Source: Tamarix chinensis (lineage: Eukaryota > Streptophyta > Magnoliopsida > Caryophyllales > Tamaricaceae). Taken from it: DNA of 64,000 nucleotides. Below, one piece after another: positions 1-11,994 of the stretch. The notes beneath the pieces were generated by a model. The model had not been told where the DNA came from. It saw only the letters and a list, made by a program, of their open reading frames with translations, and did no database searches. The stretch is from assembly GCA_030549775.1 (NCBI GenBank), contig CM060175.1, positions 109,298,688-109,362,687 on the forward strand, in the 5' to 3' direction. The translations under genes and the position numbers were made by a program. The first letter of the stretch is position 1. Each line of letters begins with the position of its first letter.

Positions 1-946
1 GAGGGAGGCTGGCAGGCTCGAGGTGGTGTGGGTTGGTTGATGGTTCAAAGGTGGAGGTTGCAGCAGAGGGTGTTGGATATAGAGGGAAATGGAGAAGGTG
101 GTTGGGGTTGCGGGGTGGTGTTGGTTCTACAGAAGTTGTGGTGGATGGGAATTGAGGCAGGATAGTGGTGATGATGAAGGAAGAAGGTGGCGGTGTTGCT
201 GGATAGGGATGGAGATGGCTCTGTGGGGAGTGTGGGGAGTGTAGAGGGAGAAGGGAGGGGTTGTGGTTGTTAGGTGATGGAGGATGGTTGGTGTAATGGA
301 GAGATGGAAGGTTAAGAGTGTATGCGTGTATATTTATAATGCAAGGGGCTTGTTCATTTGGAGGCTTAGGGAAGGGTGTGCCAAAAGGAACAGGGGGTTG
401 TTTGGGTGTTGGGTTCTACGTGAGTGTATCTAGCATGTATATGTATGTATAAATGCAGAGGGTGTGAGATAAGCTGATGGGTTGAGTGAGGTAAGGGGAA
501 ATAGGGAAAGTGATTGGGGGAGGGAATTGGGGCAAGTAACATGTAAAATTAGAGGATAAAATGGTGGGGTAAAAAGAATAGTTTTTTTAAAAAAATTTAG
601 TTCGAGTAGATTAGTGTATTGGGTAGAAAAATAATCTGACTCAGGATGGGTTTAATAGAACAAAAAAATATAAAATAATTAGAAATAAATTTTTAGGGAT
701 TTATTTTGGGTTACGGGTGCAGGGTTATTAGTAAAATAATCAGGATTAGATTTACGGATATAAACTAGGATTAAAATTAATAGTTCAATTTCTATCAAAT
801 TTTAACCTAATTAAATTTATATCTAAACCATAGTAATAATACGAATAATAATAACATGCTTAATACTAAGCCTCCTAAGATAATAATTATAACTAATTAT
901 ACGATTATTAATTTATAATTAATGTTTCTAAAAATAGGGTATTACA
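1..946 (-). repeat. Truncated LTR-like element, reverse orientation
   Basis: Read on the minus strand, this begins at 946 with TGTAATACCC, continues through AT-rich DNA and then a C/T-rich tract, and leaves the window at base 1. The layout (TGTAA start, short AT-rich stretch, long pyrimidine tract) matches the elements at 2024 and 4579, but the bases differ, so it is probably a related subfamily. No coding potential was seen. Calling it an LTR is inference. Confidence 0.5.
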
Positions 947-1256
947 AGTAGCTAGTTACATACACTATAAATCTTGTGCGTGATTTAAGAGTTGCTATAA
1001 GTGCACGTAGGTATACGCGTAGGTGTGGGCATTTAGCATGATGTATTACGTTATGGTTATGTACTTTGACTAAAATGCATTTGTTACAATTATAGAATGT
1101 AGTTTTTATTTTATTTCATGATTAAGAAAATATCATCCAACTCACATTAAATACATTGAATGCTAAGATACTTAAGTTGAACAACATATAAGTATATCTG
1201 ATTACCATAGGTGAGATACTTAAGCTATCATGAAAGGGTAACAAGAAAATAAACAC

Positions 1257-1992
1257 AAATTGGTAGAAATTCATCATATAGATGTTTCAAATGTCAGATG
1301 CAAATAAACTTAAAAATTTATAATAGTTCTAGATCAAATTTGAGTTCGAAGATATAGGATGTGATTCTTGTGTGCCATCATATACCAAAGAGAGTCATTG
1401 TTAATCTTGAAGAATATAGTGTATTCCATGTTAAAACTCTGCTATCACGGTATCTATTCCAATTTGTATGTAGTGGTGGGAATGGAAAATTGTAAAAGAG
1501 ATATGCCTATCAAAAAAATAATTATAAGAATGACATTGATATAATATTGAAATGAAAAAAAAGACATAAAACATTCACATAACGGTATGAGCAACTTGTG
1601 TCTTATAAAAACCATATAATTAGCAAAAATTTATCATGTACATGTTTCAAAGATCAGAAATAAATAGACTAAGAAAAAATTATAACAAGTCTAGATAAAA
1701 AGTTGAGCCCGAAGATAGATGATATAGTTTTTGTGTGCCATCGTATACCAAAGAGCGTCATTATCGGAATCTTGAATAATACAGTATATTTCATATTGAA
1801 ATGTTGCTATCTCTGTATTTGTTTCAAATTTTATATAGTGGTGGTAGTGAAAAATTTTCCAAAAGATATACATATCACAAAAGCTAATTACAATAATTGT
1901 CATTGATATAATATTGATATGAAAAAAAAGAGAAAAAAAACACCCATATACTGATGTGTAGTGACTTATGTTTTGCAAAAACCATATAATCA
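1257..1992. repeat. Direct tandem duplication, about 365-bp unit, two copies
   Basis: Two consecutive units share a series of landmarks in the same order: a GTTTCAAA stretch (near 1283 and 1643), GTGTGCCATC (about 1370 and 1734), a TTGATATAATATTGA block (about 1535 and 1905) and ACCATATAAT (1611 and 1981). The period is 360-370 bp. The rest of 947-2018 is AT-rich, with nothing else recognised. Confidence 0.75.
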
Positions 1993-2324
1993 CTTCATTT
2001 TAGGACCTTGAATTTAATGTTTTTGTAATCCCCCAAAATTTTAAAAACCTATAATTTAATAAATAACTTTTATTTGGGATAAATTAGCTTTTTAATTAAT
2101 TTAATTCAATTATTTTATGGATTTTTGAGTATATAAAATTAGATATGAATATTTAATAAATTAAAAATATATATATTTTGTTATTTTATCATACTCATTT
2201 TATTTAAATAATTTTCCAAACCAGTATTTTTCCAAAATTAACCTTTTTAAACCTATATATTAAATTATATTAAATTAATTTATCTATAAAAAATATTATA
2301 TTATATTATTCCATCAACTATTTT

Positions 2325-3500
2325 GTCTTATTTTCCCCCCTTTTCCCCTTTTCCCTTTTCCCTTTTCCCTTTTTCCTTTTCTTTCTCATTTTTCTCCTTT
2401 CCTTCTTTTTCCTTTTTCTTCTCCTTCGGGCTGCCAAGCCTATGACCCCCTCCCCTTGCGCGTTAAGCCGCCGGCTCAATTTCCTTCCTTCTCCCTCTCC
2501 CGCGTGACGCAACCCAGCCCCATTTATTTTCTTTCTTTCCTTTTCCCCCGTTTGGGTTACCAGCGCCTCTTCCTTCTCCCTCTCCCAGCTGGCCTACTTC
2601 TTCTTTTTTTCTTCTTCCTTTCTTCTTCCTCCATCTCCGACCACCCCGAGCACGCCATGTCGCCCGTCCTACACGCAGCCTGCCTCCTCCCTGCCACCAC
2701 TGCAACTCTCCCTATCTCCCTCTCCCTCCCCCGTCCTTTTCTTCCCCTTTTCAAACCCAACCAACCCTACACCCCCAACCCACATGCCTCCCTTTCCTCT
2801 TCTTCCCCTTCCCTCTCCCTGCAACCCTGACTCCCCTACCCCCTACAACCTGCCCCGACCGGCTACACCCACTCCCCTCTCCTCTCTTCTTTTTATTCTT
2901 CCCCTCATGCTTCGTCTTGCCCCATTTCGATCCTCTCCTTCCCTCTCCCGATCTCTTTTTCTCCCATTTCTCCTCATTTAACCCCTTCCCATGTTTTGCT
3001 TCCGCTACCCCATTCCTCCACTGCCACCGCCATACCAACCGCCTCCTGCCACCTCCTATTCCCACCTTGCACCACCATGCCACCCCCTTGAGCCCCCTAC
3101 AACCCCTTATTCCTCTCCTCTTCTTTTTCTCCCTTTTCATTAACCACCCTTCTCCTCCTCCGTCTATCGTCGTCCTACCGCTTCTGACACCTCCCGAGCC
3201 ACCAACTCACTCCCTACAACCCCCTTACCTCATTTGGCCAGAACAAACCCCTACAACCTCTCCTTTTCTCCCTTCTCATCCTCCACCACTCCTGTAGACC
3301 CCTTCGCAGCCCTGCTACTGCCACCTCCACCGCCCTTGGTCGCCGATCACCCATCCTCGACTACCACCTACACCCCCACTCCACCCCTACACCCATCCCT
3401 TGCCCTAACTCTCCCCCACCTGCCCTTTTTCTTAGCCCTAAAACCCCAACTCAAAAACAATCGCCCTTCCTTTCTTCCACCCTCTTCGATCCCCTCTTTC
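2325..3500. other. Polypyrimidine tract of LTR-like element 1
   Basis: About 1.2 kb of the plus strand is almost entirely C and T, starting with CCCTTTT/CCTTTTC runs and continuing with CCACC/CTCC-rich sequence. Open frames here translate to low-complexity P/S/L on one strand and R/K/G on the other, so I do not annotate them. The same tract recurs in the other copies at about 4890-5980 and 62610-63880. Confidence 0.8.
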
Positions 3501-6500
3501 CTTGTGCTTGCATGCAGCTCACACTACATGAGCAGCGTGAGTTTGCTGCCTTCCTTTGGTTATTTGGCTAATAATTTTTAAGGTATAATAATGGTTAAAT
3601 AGAGTATATCGTTAATAAAGTTTTATGCTTTTTGGTTTTTCCTATTTCTAATATGATAATCACAGATATTATTTTTAGATATTGATTTTGCTAATCAAAG
3701 CTTGAATATTTAACCGGGATACCAGTAAGGTTCGATTTTTGTGAAAAATAAGGTAATCGTTAAACCTTACTTAAATGTATGGTTATACGTATGCTAGCAC
3801 ATTAGGATTTTTAATATGTTTATATGCATGATAAATGTTGTTTTGTATAATGTATTTAGTTGCTTATATTAATTGATAAAAAGGAAAGCATGCTAATTTA
3901 TGTGTCATGTGTAGAGATAATGCTTAAGGAAGGAGCTTTGTTGTTAATAAAAATTTTAAGTACTTATCTATGATATGTTATGTTATTGTGACCATTAATG
4001 CATAAATATTGTTATTATGAGCCCTAGGGGCATTTTAGTAATGTGTATTATGTAAGAGTGTGGCCTAAATAGGTGTGGGTACTAATGAGTATTATGATAA
4101 ATAATAATAGTTGGTGGAGTTGGATGATGAGTATAGGGCATTAATATTAATGTGTTATGTAATGAGGGTATTTTAATAAAAGTGGTGTAATAAGGGAAAA
4201 ATGGTAAATTGTAAGAGTAAAGGGGGAAAATGGTAAATAGACAAGTAAGAAGGGTGTTTTAGTAATTTTACATGGAGGGGTGATAACTTGGTAAATTTTG
4301 GGATATGAGAAAGTATTTTAGTGGAGTAAATATAATGGAAAGGGGATTATGGTAATTTTGGAAGTAAGGGGCAAAATGGTAATTTTGGAAGTAAGGAGTA
4401 AAATGGTAATTTTGAAAGTAGAAGGGAAAAATGGTAATTTAATGAAGTAGATGGGTAAATGGCAATTTGGTATAAAGGAGGGTAAAATGGTAAATTAGTA
4501 AAGTAGAAAGGTAAAATGGTAATTTGGTATAAATGAAGGGTAAAATGGTAAATTAGTAAAGTAGAAGGGTAAAAGGGTTGTAATCCCCAAAAATTTTGAA
4601 AACCTATAATTTAATAAATAACTTTTATTTAGGATACATTAACTTTTAAATTTATTTAATATAATTATTTTATGGATTTTTGAGTATATAAAATTGGATA
4701 TAAATATTTAATAAATTAAAATTATTATTTTGTTATTTTATCCTATTCATTTTATTTAAATAATTTTTCAAACTAATATTTTTCTAAAATTAACCTTTTT
4801 AAACCCATATATTAAATTATATTAAATTAAATTACTAAATTTATTTATCTACCAAAAATATTACATTATATTATTCCACGATTTATTTTATCTTATTTTT
4901 CCTTATTTTCTCTTTTTCCTTTTCTTTCTTCCCTTTCTCCTTTCTTTTTTTTTTCCCTTTGTCTTCCCTTCGGGCCGCCAAGCCCTGGCCTGCTCTTCCC
5001 CCCTACGCGATGGGCCGCCGACCCATTTCTCCCCTTTCCCTCCTCCTCCTCCCGTGCGACGCAACCCGACCTCCTTCTTTTCTTTTCCTTCCTTCTCCCC
5101 CCGACCAAGCCGGCCCACTCCTTTTCTTTTTCTCCCTTGCCCAGCCTGCCCCTTCTCTTCCTTCTTCTTCTTCCTTTATGGCTCCTCTATGCTTGACCAC
5201 CCGATCCACACCCTGCAACTCCTCCCCAACAACCACCTGCCTCCCTGCCACTCTCCCTCTCTCCATTTCTCTACCCCATCCGTTTCTTCCCCATTTTGGA
5301 CCCAACCGACCCTAAAACCCCCAACTGCATGCCTCTTTCTTTCCCCTTCTTCCCCTTCCCTCTCCCTGCCACCCTGCTGGCCACATGCTCCCCTCTTCTC
5401 CCTCTCCTTTTTCTTCTCATCACCAGCTCTTTCCTACCCCATTTTCAATCCCTCCTTCCCTCTCCCGATCTCTTTCTCTCCCTTTCTTATCCTTTCATCC
5501 CTCTCCCCTGTTTTTGCACCGTTGCCCCACTCCGCCACTACCACCACCGCACCAACCGCCTGCACCACCTCCTACCACCTCCTACTCCCACCTTGTACCA
5601 CCACACCACCCCTCGAGCCCCCTCCTTCCTCTCCTCTTCTTTTTCTCCCTTCTCCTCCTCCTTTAGCCGTTGTTTCGCTGCTTCCGCCCCCACCCGAGCC
5701 ACCAAACCACTCCCTGCAACCTCCCCTACCACCCCTCACGTCCTTTGGCTGAAACAAACACCTTCAGCTCCTCCTTTTCTTCCTCCCTTTTTCCTTCCTT
5801 CTCAGCCACCAGGCCCACCACCACTTCTACAGCCTCCTTCGCAGCCCTGCTGCCACCGCCCTTGGCCTCCTATAACCCATCCTCGACCACCACCTACACC
5901 CCCTCTCCACCCCTGCACCCTTCCCTTTCCCTAACTCTCCCCCACCTGCCCTCTTTCCTAGCCCCAAAACCCTAACCGGAAATTAGCTCTCCCTTCGTCT
6001 CCTTATGCCACCTTCGACCCTTTGCCCCCTTTATTTGCATGCAACTCAAGCTGCATGAGCAGTGTGAGTTGTTGCATGCTTTGGGTTCATGTGGTTAATG
6101 GATTTTAAGGTATAATAATAGTTAAGTTAAGTATTTCACTAATTAAGTTTTTATAAAATCTTATGCTTTTGGGTTTCTTATTTCTAATATGATAAGTATT
6201 GATATTATTTTTAGGTATTGGCTTTGCTAATCAAAGCTTGAATTTTTAACCAGGATACTGGTAAGGTTCAATTTTTGCAGGAACTAAGGTAATCGTTAAA
6301 CCCCACTTAAACGTATGGATAAACGTATGCTAGCACATTAGGGTTTTAATATGTTATTATGCATGATATATGTTGTTTAGTATAATATATGTAGTTGCTT
6401 ATATTGATTGATGAAAAAGAAAGCATGCTAGTTTATGTGCCATGTGTAGAAATAATGCTTAAGGAATGAGTTTTGATAAAAATGTTAAGTACTTATCCAT

Positions 6501-6699
6501 GATATATTATGTTATTGTGACCATTAATGCATGCATGATGTTATTATGAGTCCTATGAGCATTTTAGTAATATGTCTATGTAAGAGTGTGGCCTAATATG
6601 TGTGAGTGCTAATGAGTATTATGTTGAATAATAATAGTTGGTGGAGTTGGATGATGAGAATGGAGTATTAATATTAATATTCATGTAGTGATGATAATT

Positions 6700-7690
6700 T
6701 AATAAAGGTGGTGTAATAAGGGGCAAAATGGTAATTTTGTAAGTAAAAGGGTATTATGGTAAATTTGGAAGTAAGGGGGAAAATGGTAATTTGTAAGTAA
6801 AATGGTATTATGGTAATTTTGGAAGTAAGGGCCAAAATGGTAATTTTGTAAGTAAATGGGGGTAATATAGTAATTTAGTGCTCGTTTGGTATGGGGGTAA
6901 TAGGGGTGGAAAAATTACCCCCATATTTATATATCTTATATAATCTATTTAAAATTAAATATTTTTATTCTAATAAATACCCATTTTAGATCTTAATTTA
7001 ATCTAAAATGGGTATTTTATTAAAATATATTTATTATTATTAAATACTTAATATAAAAGATGCAAAATAGAGGATAAATTTTTCCACCTCTATTACCCCC
7101 ATACCAAACAAGCCCGTATAAGTAAAGGGGTGAAATGGTAATTTGGTGTAAAGGAAGGGTAAAATGGTAATTTAACAAAGTAGAAGGGTGAAATGGTGAT
7201 TTGGTGAAAATGAAGGGCATTTTGGTAATTTAATAAATGAGAAGGGTAAAATGGTAATATAATAACAGAGAAGGGTAAATTGGTAATTATAATAACGGAG
7301 AAGGGTAATTTGGTAATTGTGATAATGAAGAAGGGAAATTTGGTAATTATGATAATGGATAAGGGCACTCTAGTAATTTAACCAACCAAAGGGTAAATTG
7401 GTAATTATAATAATGGAGAAGGATAAACCGGTAATCATACTGAAGGAGAAGGGTAATTTGGTAATCTAACTAACTGAATGGAAAATCTGACAAGTGTAAC
7501 AAATATGAAGGGTGATTTGAGATCTAATAAATGTGGAAGATAACTTGGTAACCTAACCCAAGTAAGGGATAATTTGGTAATTATGCAACATGGAGGGTAA
7601 TATGGTAATTTGGCAAATAAAGAAGCGATAACTTAATAACTATATAAGGGATAATTAGGTAATTTTGTAGATATGAAAGGGGCAAATTAG
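6700..7690. repeat. GGTAAT-type degenerate minisatellite
   Basis: Degenerate units of about 25-30 bp built round AAGGGTAAAATGGTAATTT repeat many times, interrupted by the MITE at 6878-7115. The same minisatellite occupies 4190-4578 and 9413-9780 in element 1. Units differ in length and sequence, and none has the constant-repeat, unique-spacer form of CRISPR. Confidence 0.75.
6878..7115. mobile_element. Tourist-like MITE (238 bp) with about 38-bp terminal inverted repeats
   Basis: The ends are inverted copies: CTCGTTTGGTATGGGGGTAA from 6881 is mirrored by TTACCCCCATACCAAACAAG ending near 7112, and the match runs on through GGTGGAAAAATT. The flanking triplets are TTA (6875-6877) and GTA (7116-7118). 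The centre is a palindrome around AAATACCCATTTTAGAT / ATCTAAAATGGGTATTT. The TTA-type triplet and GTTTGGTA ends fit PIF/Harbinger-derived Tourist elements. It sits inside LTR-like element 2, so it is younger than it. Confidence 0.75.
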
Positions 7691-8374
7691 TAACTCATAT
7701 CTAGTATGTTGTTGGAATAACATAGTTTCATAATAAGACTCAAGTAACACTAAAAAACAAGATAAGGGTATTTGACAATTAGTAAGTATCACAAGAATGA
7801 ATATTAAATCGGAATTGGATAAGATAATGATGGCCTTAATGATTCCTCTAAGTTACCTCAGATAATCGTATGAATAAGGAGTACCTATTAATGTAAGAAC
7901 GATTGAAAGTGAAAAAGTATATGATTGTCGTGCTTTTTGTGATCACATTAATTAAGATACTAGTAATTAAAGTGAAAGACCTTGAGATAGGGAATGGTGG
8001 TTCTTTAGGGGTCGCTATCCTAAAGACGTAGTTTAGCCCACGGTTAATATGGTATTTGATAGTGTGCCTTTGTGTCCCAGCCAGACCCTACATCTTACTC
8101 TATCTATCTCTATGGACCTATTTAGGGGGTATGCATACTTATGGATTAGGTGTCCTTATCGGTAGGATACTGAGTAACTGTATGCACCAGTACGATCGGG
8201 GTACATTTGCGTCTCTAGGTTGATAGTTGAAGGGTACTGAGTAGCTTATATACACCGGTACGATCGGTGTACCTTTGTGTCCCGATATCTTGATCTCCAC
8301 TATGAGGTAAATAAATGAAATTGTTGTGCTGATTAAAAAGGGAAACGCTAATCATGAAAGTTAAAGACTTGTGA

Positions 8375-8720
8375 GTCAGGGCCAGACCGATCCACCGATG
8401 ATAATAGTGCCCAGGAGCCTTCTATCCTAGAGACCGATCCACCGACAATAATAGTAGTCAGGAGTGTTCTACCCTATATGTATTCCAATTCACCGGCTAT
8501 AATAGTGGGATTCCTGCACTCACATGTATATAATTAAATCATAGAAAATACTAATCATTTATAGTGGAGCACTACGAGAGTCGGGGCCAAATCGATCCAC
8601 CGACAATAATAGTGGCCAGGAGAATTCTGCCATGGATACCGATCCACCGGTAATAATAACGTCAAGAGCGTTTTGCCCTGTATATTTTCGGTCCACCGGC
8701 TATAATAGTGGGGTTCCCAC
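8375..8720. repeat. CCACCGG-containing tandem repeats of the LTR-like family
   Basis: A motif of about 60-75 bp, roughly GATCCACCGACAATAATAGT followed by a GGAG...TTCTACCCT stretch, repeats in tandem. Homologous arrays lie at 10880-11360 in element 1 and, on the opposite strand, at 61975-62325. The conservation makes it a useful diagnostic of the family. Function unknown. Confidence 0.7.
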
Positions 8721-11700
8721 ACTCATATAGATATAATTATAGAGATGATTGAATAATGACGAACTAATGGCTTAAGGCCCAAAAGTATTGATTGTAAGTT
8801 TGACCTATTAATATTTTATGTACTTGTTAGGTATGTGAATGTTATGTATGCACGTCTCATTATATATGTATATAGTTTTGTATCATATGTGGCATCGTGG
8901 GCCTACTTTTCAATGTGTTTTAAATGATTACTTAGTAGTATAGTACTAAAGAGTTCCATTCGTGGGGCTCCTGCCTATTCAATGGGTAGAGTCCCTTACA
9001 AGTCTACTGCAGGTGTTATTCAAGTGGGCAATGGGAAAGAGCATAAGGAATTATCCGGAATTTTAGGGTTTTACCTCTCTCTCTTTCAACCCTGGTTTAA
9101 ATCCTATGATTTCGCTCTTTCTCTTTTTAACCCCTAGTTTAAATGTGATCCTTGCTCTTGTAACCGCCATTGGTGGATCCTATTCTTGTAAATTATTTAT
9201 TACGCTATTCTAATTTCAATATGGTTTAAGTTTCTCGTAAATTGTATTTTTTCCTTTCACGCTTAGCACTTGGTACTGGAACGGTAGGAGTGAACCGATC
9301 TGGTACTAAGTGTGGCGGTAATATCCCCATAATTCACAGTTTTGCTATTTCGCTTCCACTAATTCTTGTAATAAAACGAAATTTTTCAGTAGTGAATTTT
9401 GGGGGTGTTACAATGATAATTTGATATAAAGGAAGGGTAAAATGGTAATTTAATGAAGTAGAGGGGTAGAATGGTAATTTAATGAAGTGAAGGGGTAAAA
9501 TGGTAATTTAATGAAGTAGAGGGGTAAAATGGTAATTATAAAAATGGAGAAGGGCAATTTGGTAATTATAGTAATAGAGAAGGGCAATTTGGTAATTTAA
9601 CCAACTAAAGGGTAATTTGGTAATTATAATAATGAAAAGGGCAATTTGGTAATTATGATAATGGCGAAGGGTAATTTTGTAATTATGATAAGGGAGAAGG
9701 ACAATTTGATAATTATAATTATGAAGAAGGGCGATTTGGTAATTTAACCAACCAAATAGGATATTTGACAAGTGTAACAAGTATGAAGGGTGATTGATGA
9801 TTTAATAAGCGTGGAAGATAACTTGGTAACCTAACCCAAACAAGGAGTAATTTGGTAACTATACAATATAGAGGGTAATGTGGTAATTTGACAAGTAAAT
9901 AAGGGATGACTTAATAATTATACAAGCAATGGGTATTTTGGTAATTTTGTATTGATAGTAGGAGTAAATCGATAACTTGTATCTAACATGTCAATAGGTT
10001 ACCAGAGTTTTATAATAAGACTCGAGTAACATTGAATAGCAAGATAAGGGTATTTGACAATCAATAAGTATCACAAGAACATGGTCTGACCTGGGATTTG
10101 ATAGATAATTAAGGTTGTGGGATGGTATTCTCTTAATCATTAATCATGCACAATAGTGTGTGTTGGGTGTGAATTAAGGGCATGTTAGGGTTATGTGTGT
10201 CATGATCCTTTGATGTGAACTAACCAAACTCTAAGGCTGTAATGTAATTATGATATGATAATCTTTATGGCATGTGAACAAATGGAAACGAATCCTAAAT
10301 CAGAATTGGATGAGATAATGATGGCCTTAGTAATTTCCTCTAGACTATCCTGGATAATTGTACGAAGAAGGAGTATCTAATGATATCATAAACAATTGAA
10401 AGTGAATAATTACCTGATTGTTGTGTTTTTCGTGATCACCTTAATTAAGACACTAATAATTAAAGTAAAATACCTCGAGATCCGGAATGGTGGCTCTTTA
10501 GGGGTCGCTACCCTAAAGACATGGTTTAGCCCACGATTATTTTGGTATTTGCCGGTGTGCCTTAGTGCCCTAGCCAGGCCCTGCATCTTACTCTATCTAA
10601 CCCTACGAATCTATTTTGGGAGTATGCATACTTATAGATTAGGTGTCCTTATTGGTAGGGTATCGTTTAGCCACTATAACCAAGGTACCTTTGCGTTCCT
10701 GGGTTGATGGTTAAAGGGTACTAAGTAGCTTGTGTGCACCAGTATAACCAGTGTACCTTTGCGTTTCAGGGTTCTTGATCTCCTCCTCGAGGTAAATAAA
10801 TGAAAATGTTGTGCTGATTAAAAAAAAGGAAAACAATAATCATGAAAGTGAAAGATAATTGAGCTAGGTCTAGATGGATTATATTATGAGTACCGATCCA
10901 CCTGATATAATGGTGGCCCTGAAGCATTTTGCCCCGGAAGATGTTTATAAGCACCGGTCCACCGGATATAATAGTGGCCCCGAAGCATTTTGCCCTGGAA
11001 GATGTTTATAAGTACCAGTCCACCGGATATAATAGTGGCCCAGGAACGTTTGCCCTAGAAGATGTTTATGAGTACTGGTCCACCGGATGTAATAGTGATT
11101 CAGGAGCACTTTACCTTGGAAGATGTATATATGTATTTCGGTCCACCACCTATAGTAGTGGGGGTCCCAAGCTCAATAAACCAAATCTTAGATGTGAATA
11201 AATTATGGAAAATGCTAATCACTTATAGTAGAACACCATATGAGTCAGGGCCAGACCGATCTACCGGCGACAATAGTGGCTAGGAGTCTTCTACGCTAGA
11301 GACCGATCCACTGATAAATAATAGTGGTCAGGTGCGTTTTACCCTGTATGTTTTTGGTATAATAGTGGGGTTCTCACACTCACATAGATATAATCAGAGA
11401 GATGATTGAATAATAATGGACTAATGGCTTAAGACCCAAAGGTTTTGATTTCACGTTATGATCTATTAATATGTGATGGACTTGCTAAGTATGTGAATGT
11501 TGTGTATGCATTTCTTATTATATGTGTATATAGTTTTGCATCATGTGTTGCATTGCGGGATTACTTTTCAGTGTGGTCTAAAGGGTTACTCGGTACTATA
11601 GTACTGAAGGGTTCCATTCGTGGATCTCCTGCCTCTTCGATGGATAGTGTCCCCTACAGGTCCATTGTAGGTGCTATTCAAGTGGGTAACGGGAAAGAGC

Positions 11701-11994
11701 GTAAGGATTATTTTTAAACGTAAAATGTATTCTTGTAACTGTCAATGGTGGGTTCTATCATGGTAAAATATTTATTGCACTGCTATGGTTTCCATATGTT
11801 ACGAGTTTCTAGCAAATTGTATTTTATCATTTCAGCCTTAGTACTTGGTACTAGAAATGGTAGGTGTGAACCGGTCTGGTATTAAGTGTGGCGGTAATAT
11901 CCCCAAAATTCACAGTTTTGTTTTCTTTGCTTCCGGTGTATCTTTTAATAAAATAAAATTTTTCAGTAGTGAATTTTGGGGGTATTACGGTTAT

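Larger units (their letters stand above)
4579..9412 (+). mobile_element. Long LTR-like element 2 (4.8 kb), nested in element 1
   Basis: This is a second, complete copy of the family, from TGTAATCCCC at 4579 to GGGGGTGTTACA at 9412. It lies inside the GGTAAT minisatellite of element 1, whose halves resume on either side. Flanking pentamers AGGGT (4574-4578) and ATGAT (9413-9417) match at 3/5, so any target duplication is decayed. It has the same internal order as element 1: AT-rich head, pyrimidine tract (4890-5980), conserved 6060-6650, GGTAAT minisatellite, CCACCGG repeats and tail. It carries its own MITE at 6878-7115. No protein-coding region was seen. Confidence 0.65.
2024..11989 (+). mobile_element. 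Long LTR-like element 1 (about 5.1 kb own DNA), interrupted
   Basis: The element begins TGTAATCCCCC at 2024 and ends GGGGGTATTACG at 11989, flanked by GTTTT (2019-2023) and GTTAT (11990-11994), a 4/5 match to a 5-bp target duplication. It is split at 4578/9413 by a second copy of the same family. Its parts in order are an AT-rich head, a pyrimidine tract (about 2325-3500), a GGTAAT-type minisatellite (4190-4578, resuming at 9413-9780), CCACCGG-containing repeats (10880-11360) and a conserved tail. There is no gag-pol. Size, TG..CA-like ends and 5-bp duplication suggest a solo LTR of a retrotransposon with very long LTRs. A large non-autonomous element of another kind is not excluded. It lands at the end of the MULE-OTU pseudogene. 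Confidence 0.6.

Noticed and set aside
5054..5934. Overlapping proline/serine-rich open frames of 93-232 codons
   Set aside because: Several frames are open at once because C/T-rich DNA rarely forms stop codons. No domain is recognisable, and the homologous tract at 2325-3500 encodes unrelated strings.
9413..9780. Regularly spaced short repeats that could suggest a CRISPR array
   Set aside because: Units of 25-30 bp vary in length and sequence with no constant repeat and unique spacers, and the DNA is plant nuclear. It is a degenerate minisatellite.
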